This document shows, piece by piece, positions 6,471 through 8,652 of a stretch of DNA of 8,652 bases; position 1 is the stretch's first letter; the number at the start of each line of letters is the position of its first letter. Under the pieces are notes generated by a model. The model made no database searches, was not told where the DNA came from, and saw only the letters and a program-made list of their open reading frames with translations. The translations under genes and the position numbers were made by a program. Source of the stretch: Chloroflexota bacterium (GTDB lineage: Bacteria > Desulfobacterota > Desulfuromonadia > Desulfuromonadales > Geopsychrobacteraceae); the NCBI GenBank assembly GCA_015222355.1, contig JADFVC010000253.1:1-8652 (forward strand), read 5' to 3'.

Positions 6471-7754
6471 TTCGCTGTTTAACTCCTGCCCATTCAACAG
6501 CAGCTGTCCTCGTTCAAAAGTAAAATCCAGCTGATAAGCGTCAGCGGTCGTACGGGTAAAAATTCCCTTCTGCATCAGGGCCCCTGCCAGCTGTTCAGCC
6601 TGTTCATTCAAGACTGCCGCATTGACCACTGAGCGACCTTTCCGCTGCAGTTTATCAAACAGTCGGAAGCCCGCGGCAAAAGCGGCCTTTGTGATCTTGA
6701 GCTGTAGTTCCCCTGATAACCGTTCGAATACGCCGGCAGAACCGGAGGAGGGCAGCTCCTGCAAAGCGAGCTTTCCCTGTCCGGACAGTTCCCCGCCCGC
6801 TGTTTGCACGACAAGCTGCTCCAGTTCTATGCTCAGTTCTTCTTTAAACAATTCACTATAAATGCCCAGCAACTGAAGTTGCACGCTTAGGGAATCCTTC
6901 TTCCGGCTGAGCAAATCGGTCTGGAGCTGCTTGACTCTTTCTTGCAGATCTCTTAGCGTCGCCACAGCAATTCCCGACAATTTAATTTGCAATCGGCCCG
7001 CCGAAAATTCTTCTTCCGCGCACGTGAGTTCGGCAATTTTCAGATCCAGGGCACTGGAGAACTCCCCATTCTCCAGCAGGGTGCTGACCACAGACTGCAA
7101 ACCATTAAGCCCAAAACCACCTTGTTCGGCTGATTGAACCTGTAAATGCTCAAGCTGCAAACGTCCCTCACCAAGAGGAATCCCCTGCTGTTCACGAAAA
7201 ACACTGGTGAAATTTACCCCGACGAGATCGATCCGAACCTTATCATTTTCAACGACTTTCAAGCTCTCAAATTTCAGCTTCAGGTCACCGCTGTGCTCCT
7301 CTGAGTCAAACCTCCCGCGCAGTGATAAGCCTGTGAGTTGGAGCTCTTCTTGATCATGATGGAGAGTCAGTTCCGGCATTTCAAACCTGCTGTCGGCAAT
7401 ACCATTCAGCCCTATATCGGTTTCCAACAAAAACTCTTTTACCGGCAGGAAAGTTGCGAACCGGGAATTTTTCGAAATCCCTGTCCAGATTTTAATTCCC
7501 CAGGGGAAATGGCGAATCCGGTGCTGCAACTCCAACAGATCCCGCCCCGGTAAAGACAAAGAAGTCTGTACCTTCGAGACCAACAGGCCCCGCTGATAAT
7601 CATCCACAGTCACATGCAGGACTCCCGGATAGCTCCGATTGAACCGTGCAACCTGATTTGCAAAATTCTCTTCCGTTTTCAAACTACAGACATAGGTCGA
7701 AGCGAAAAGCCCAGCCAGAATCAGCAGCATCAGCACGGTCATAAGTTTACGCAT
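6462..7754 (-). CDS. DUF945 (YdgA-like) exported protein (430 aa)
   Basis: The N-terminus MRKLMTVLMLLILAGLFAS is a basic residue pair followed by a hydrophobic stretch, so it is a signal peptide or single membrane anchor placing the rest in the periplasm. It is followed by ENFANQVARFN and the marker YQRGL (Y53), the pattern at the start of DUF945/YdgA proteins. The remainder is a series of amphipathic beta-type segments with recurring EL-L-G-L phrases, consistent with a long beta-rich lipid-binding-like or AsmA-like fold. It is somewhat shorter than E. coli YdgA (about 500 aa). The family's role is poorly defined; in E. coli it is an inner-membrane-anchored envelope protein. The ATG at 7754 has GGAG 7 bases upstream. 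A repeat-type hairpin lies just beyond that in the leader. Its stop overlaps the end of the convergent 247-aa gene, with no terminator evident between them. Confidence 0.75.
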   Translation of the reverse strand: MRKLMTVLMLLILAGLFASTYVCSLKTEENFANQVARFNRSYPGVLHVTVDDYQRGLLVSKVQTSLSLPGRDLLELQHRIRHFPWGIKIWTGISKNSRFATFLPVKEFLLETDIGLNGIADSRFEMPELTLHHDQEELQLTGLSLRGRFDSEEHSGDLKLKFESLKVVENDKVRIDLVGVNFTSVFREQQGIPLGEGRLQLEHLQVQSAEQGGFGLNGLQSVVSTLLENGEFSSALDLKIAELTCAEEEFSAGRLQIKLSGIAVATLRDLQERVKQLQTDLLSRKKDSLSVQLQLLGIYSELFKEELSIELEQLVVQTAGGELSGQGKLALQELPSSGSAGVFERLSGELQLKITKAAFAAGFRLFDKLQRKGRSVVNAAVLNEQAEQLAGALMQKGIFTRTTADAYQLDFTFERGQLLLNGQELNSESY

Positions 7755-7777
7755 CAGTTTTCTCCGTTAAACCCTGC

Positions 7778-7810
7778 AGTGCACCCATCCGGAGTTTCCG
7801 CATGGGCACT
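7778..7810. repeat. Solo repeat-end hairpin (copy E) in the DUF945 gene leader
   Basis: The sequence is a 33-base hairpin with the same centre (ATCCGGA-GTT-TCCG.AT) as the right ends of copies A and B. Its outer stem differs: AGTGC..CCATCCGGA pairs with TCCGCATGGGCACT, with a 2-base insertion and one mismatch. The rest of the repeat is not present on either side. It lies 12 bases upstream of the GGAG of the DUF945 gene, so it would form in that mRNA. On the plus strand it is followed by TATTTGTTTTTG and would resemble a terminator for antisense transcription. The surrounding interval 7755-7887 shows nothing else beyond a perfect 6-bp stem CTGTCA/TGACAG at 7863-7881. Confidence 0.7.
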
Positions 7811-7887
7811 ATTTGTTTTTGTTGTGGGATAGCGACCGTCACGCTAACGGGATCGATAACACCTGTCAAGACGACTGACAGCAGACA

Positions 7888-8209
7888 TTATTCCTGCCGC
7901 AAGTAACTGGCCGGTTTTTGCCCCAAGGCTTTCCAGGTCCCAAGCAGGCCGAGCAGCAGGGTCAGGACGATCCCGGCAGTCAGGGTCAACAGAATCACTT
8001 CCGGATGCAGGTTAAAGGGGGCGTCAAGCGGCCCTTTGAGGATGGCAAAGGCGGCCAGGGTTCCGGTCAGGGCACTGATCGCACCAGCGGCCAGACCGAG
8101 CAGCAGGAACTCGGCGGCAAAGCTCAGCAGGATGTCGCGGCGCGTGGCACCACAGACCTTGAAGATCACCGCATCATGGATACGCCGGTGCTGATCGGCC
8201 GACACGGCC
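7888..8209 (-). pseudogene. ybbP: 3' end of ybbP (FtsX-type ABC transporter permease), 5' part deleted
   Basis: About 107 residues remain of a permease that is normally ~800 residues. From SADQHRRIHDAVIFKVCGAT onwards the sequence follows the YbbP/FtsX C-terminal pattern (RR.YDAV.LK..GA.RR.IL). It then shows two hydrophobic segments (LLLGLAAGAISALTGTLAAF and VILLTLTAGIVLTLLLGLLG) and the typical ending GTWKALGQKPASYLRQE. The stop TAA at 7890-7888 is intact. Homology stops abruptly near 8207-8210, where the sequence becomes tesA on the other strand. With only the last two transmembrane helices left, and no ATPase partner in sight, it cannot work as a transporter. An open frame extends 29 bases past the junction but is meaningless there. 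Confidence 0.85.
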
Positions 8210-8470
8210 CTGTTGGCCGGGATGAAGGCACCACGCAACCTGGGCGAAGATTATTATACCAAGTTCGACCGCCTCTATCCTCAACTGGCACTGCAACACA
8301 ATATCCCATTCTATCCTTTTTTCCTGGACGGCGTCGCAGGAAAGCCGGAGCTGAACCAAACGGATGGCATTCACCCAACGGCTGCCGGGGTTGAGGTTAT
8401 GGTGCAAGGGATATTGCCGCTGGTGGAGGAAACCTTGGCAAGAATCGTCGAAACAGCTGGAGGGTGCTGA
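8210..8470 (+). pseudogene. tesA: 3' end of tesA (SGNH-type acyl-CoA thioesterase I/arylesterase), 5' part deleted
   Basis: The remaining 86 residues match the second half of TesA. They begin LLAGMKAPRNLGEDY, continue with PFYPFFLDGVAG, and reach block V, DGIHPT, which carries the catalytic Asp and His. The GDS nucleophile block, the signal peptide and the first half are missing, so it is inactive. No ribosome binding site precedes the joined region. The stop TGA (8468-8470) lies in GGTGCTGATTGACG, which is also the start of repeat copy D, so repeat and gene end overlap. In E. coli tesA is divergent from ybbA-ybbP; the orientation here fits that arrangement with the middle removed. Confidence 0.87.
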
Positions 8471-8516
8471 TTGACGTCGAGATCACGGGAAAGAGCCGTT
8501 TCCGGATGAAAACTAG
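8466..8516 (-). repeat. Dispersed structured repeat, copy D (left end only, inverted)
   Basis: On the plus strand GATTGACGTCGAGATCACGG, then AAGAGCCGTTTCCGGATG and AAAACTAG, match the reverse complement of the left part of copy B (127-176: CTAG, TTTTTATCCGGAAACAGCCC, then the region around TCTCGGCGTCAATC). It ends in the terminal CTAG at 8513-8516. The rest of the element is absent. Its break is at GCTGATTGACG (8466-8476), the same string at which copy C breaks (5094-5104), so C and D together add up to one element. Confidence 0.75.
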
Positions 8517-8560
8517 TGCCCCGTGCGGTTAGTCGTGTCAATGAATTCTGAGACATTTTT

Positions 8561-8632
8561 GGTGCTGCCAAGGCGGCGCCAACGCAGGCCTAGCCGTGCG
8601 TTAAGTCAAGTTGGCGCAACGCGGGCAGCGCC
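8561..8632. repeat. Imperfect inverted repeat near the right edge
   Basis: GGTGCTGCC (8561-8569) pairs with GGCAGCGCC (8624-8632) with one G-U. GCGCCAAC (8576-8583) pairs perfectly with GTTGGCGC (8610-8617). Inside, GGC-CTA-GCC (8587-8595) makes a tiny tip hairpin. Unpaired bases on one side (AAGTCAA) give an asymmetric folded strand that loosely recalls integron attC sites, but the R-box consensus is not met and no integrase is present. It could equally be a cruciform or a transcript hairpin. I see no gene in 8517-8652. Confidence 0.45.
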
Positions 8633-8652
8633 GAAAAGGGCCAGAATTAGAA

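Noticed and set aside
7841..7869. Possible promoter for the DUF945 gene: TTGACA (minus 7869-7864) with TAGCGT 17 bases on
   Set aside because: The -35 is perfect, but the -10 matches only 3 of 6 positions and the same bases form the CTGTCA/TGACAG stem. Not enough to call.
7863..7881. Hairpin CTGTCA/TGACAG after the ybbP remnant as a terminator
   Set aside because: The stem is only 6 bp and no T-run follows it on either strand.
8576..8617. Integron attC site
   Set aside because: The asymmetric fold is suggestive, but the R-box GTTRRRY is not matched (GTTGGCG), and there is no integrase or cassette array in the window.

Overview
The window looks like chromosomal DNA from a Gram-negative proteobacterium, most likely a Desulfuromonas/Pelobacter-like member of the Desulfuromonadia. 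That placement rests on remembered gene content: a paired divergent-Hsp70 operon, a DUF945 envelope protein, a GAF-GGDEF enzyme remnant, and a dispersed repeat whose spurious translation resembles ORFs I recall from that group. It is a moderate-confidence inference. No rRNA, tRNA, CRISPR array, transposase or integrase is visible.

Layout. Positions 1-292 hold one truncated and one complete copy of a short repeat of about 166 bp. A two-gene Hsp70-like operon follows: a 614-aa protein (303-2147) and a 938-aa protein with a C-terminal DUF3731-type extension (2152-4968), 4 nt apart. A third, truncated repeat copy lies in inverted orientation at 4966-5104 and supplies or abuts the stop codon of the second Hsp70 gene. 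The interval 5101-5567 is a small gene graveyard. It holds the last 23 codons of a YdfG-like short-chain dehydrogenase, facing a GAF-GGDEF diguanylate cyclase gene with an internal deletion and a frameshift but a good sigma70-type promoter. Two apparently intact convergent genes come next and overlap by 9 bp: an unrecognised 247-aa soluble protein (5727-6470, +) and a 430-aa exported DUF945/YdgA-like protein (6462-7754, -). A solo repeat-type hairpin sits in the 5' leader of the DUF945 gene. At 7888-8470 the 3' ends of ybbP (-) and tesA (+) are fused back to back. This is the scar of a deletion that removed ybbA and both 5' ends. The tesA stop runs into the remaining half of a repeat copy (8466-8516, -). 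The last 136 bases hold a strong imperfect inverted repeat and no gene I recognise.

How it fits together. The Hsp70 pair and the two central genes look functional; almost everything between them is decaying. The repeat family is the unifying element. It has MITE-like ends (CTAG plus an ATCCGGAAAC terminal inverted repeat), hairpins whose stems co-vary between copies, copies in both orientations around the Hsp70 operon, and two truncated copies that break at the same 11-base string on either side of the 3.4-kb decayed segment. The window therefore reads as a recombination-prone accessory stretch around a conserved chaperone pair, not as a clearly new defence or metabolic system. The most notable points are the repeat family, the loss of the Hsp70 'proline switch' residue in the first chaperone, and the tesA/ybbP deletion scar.
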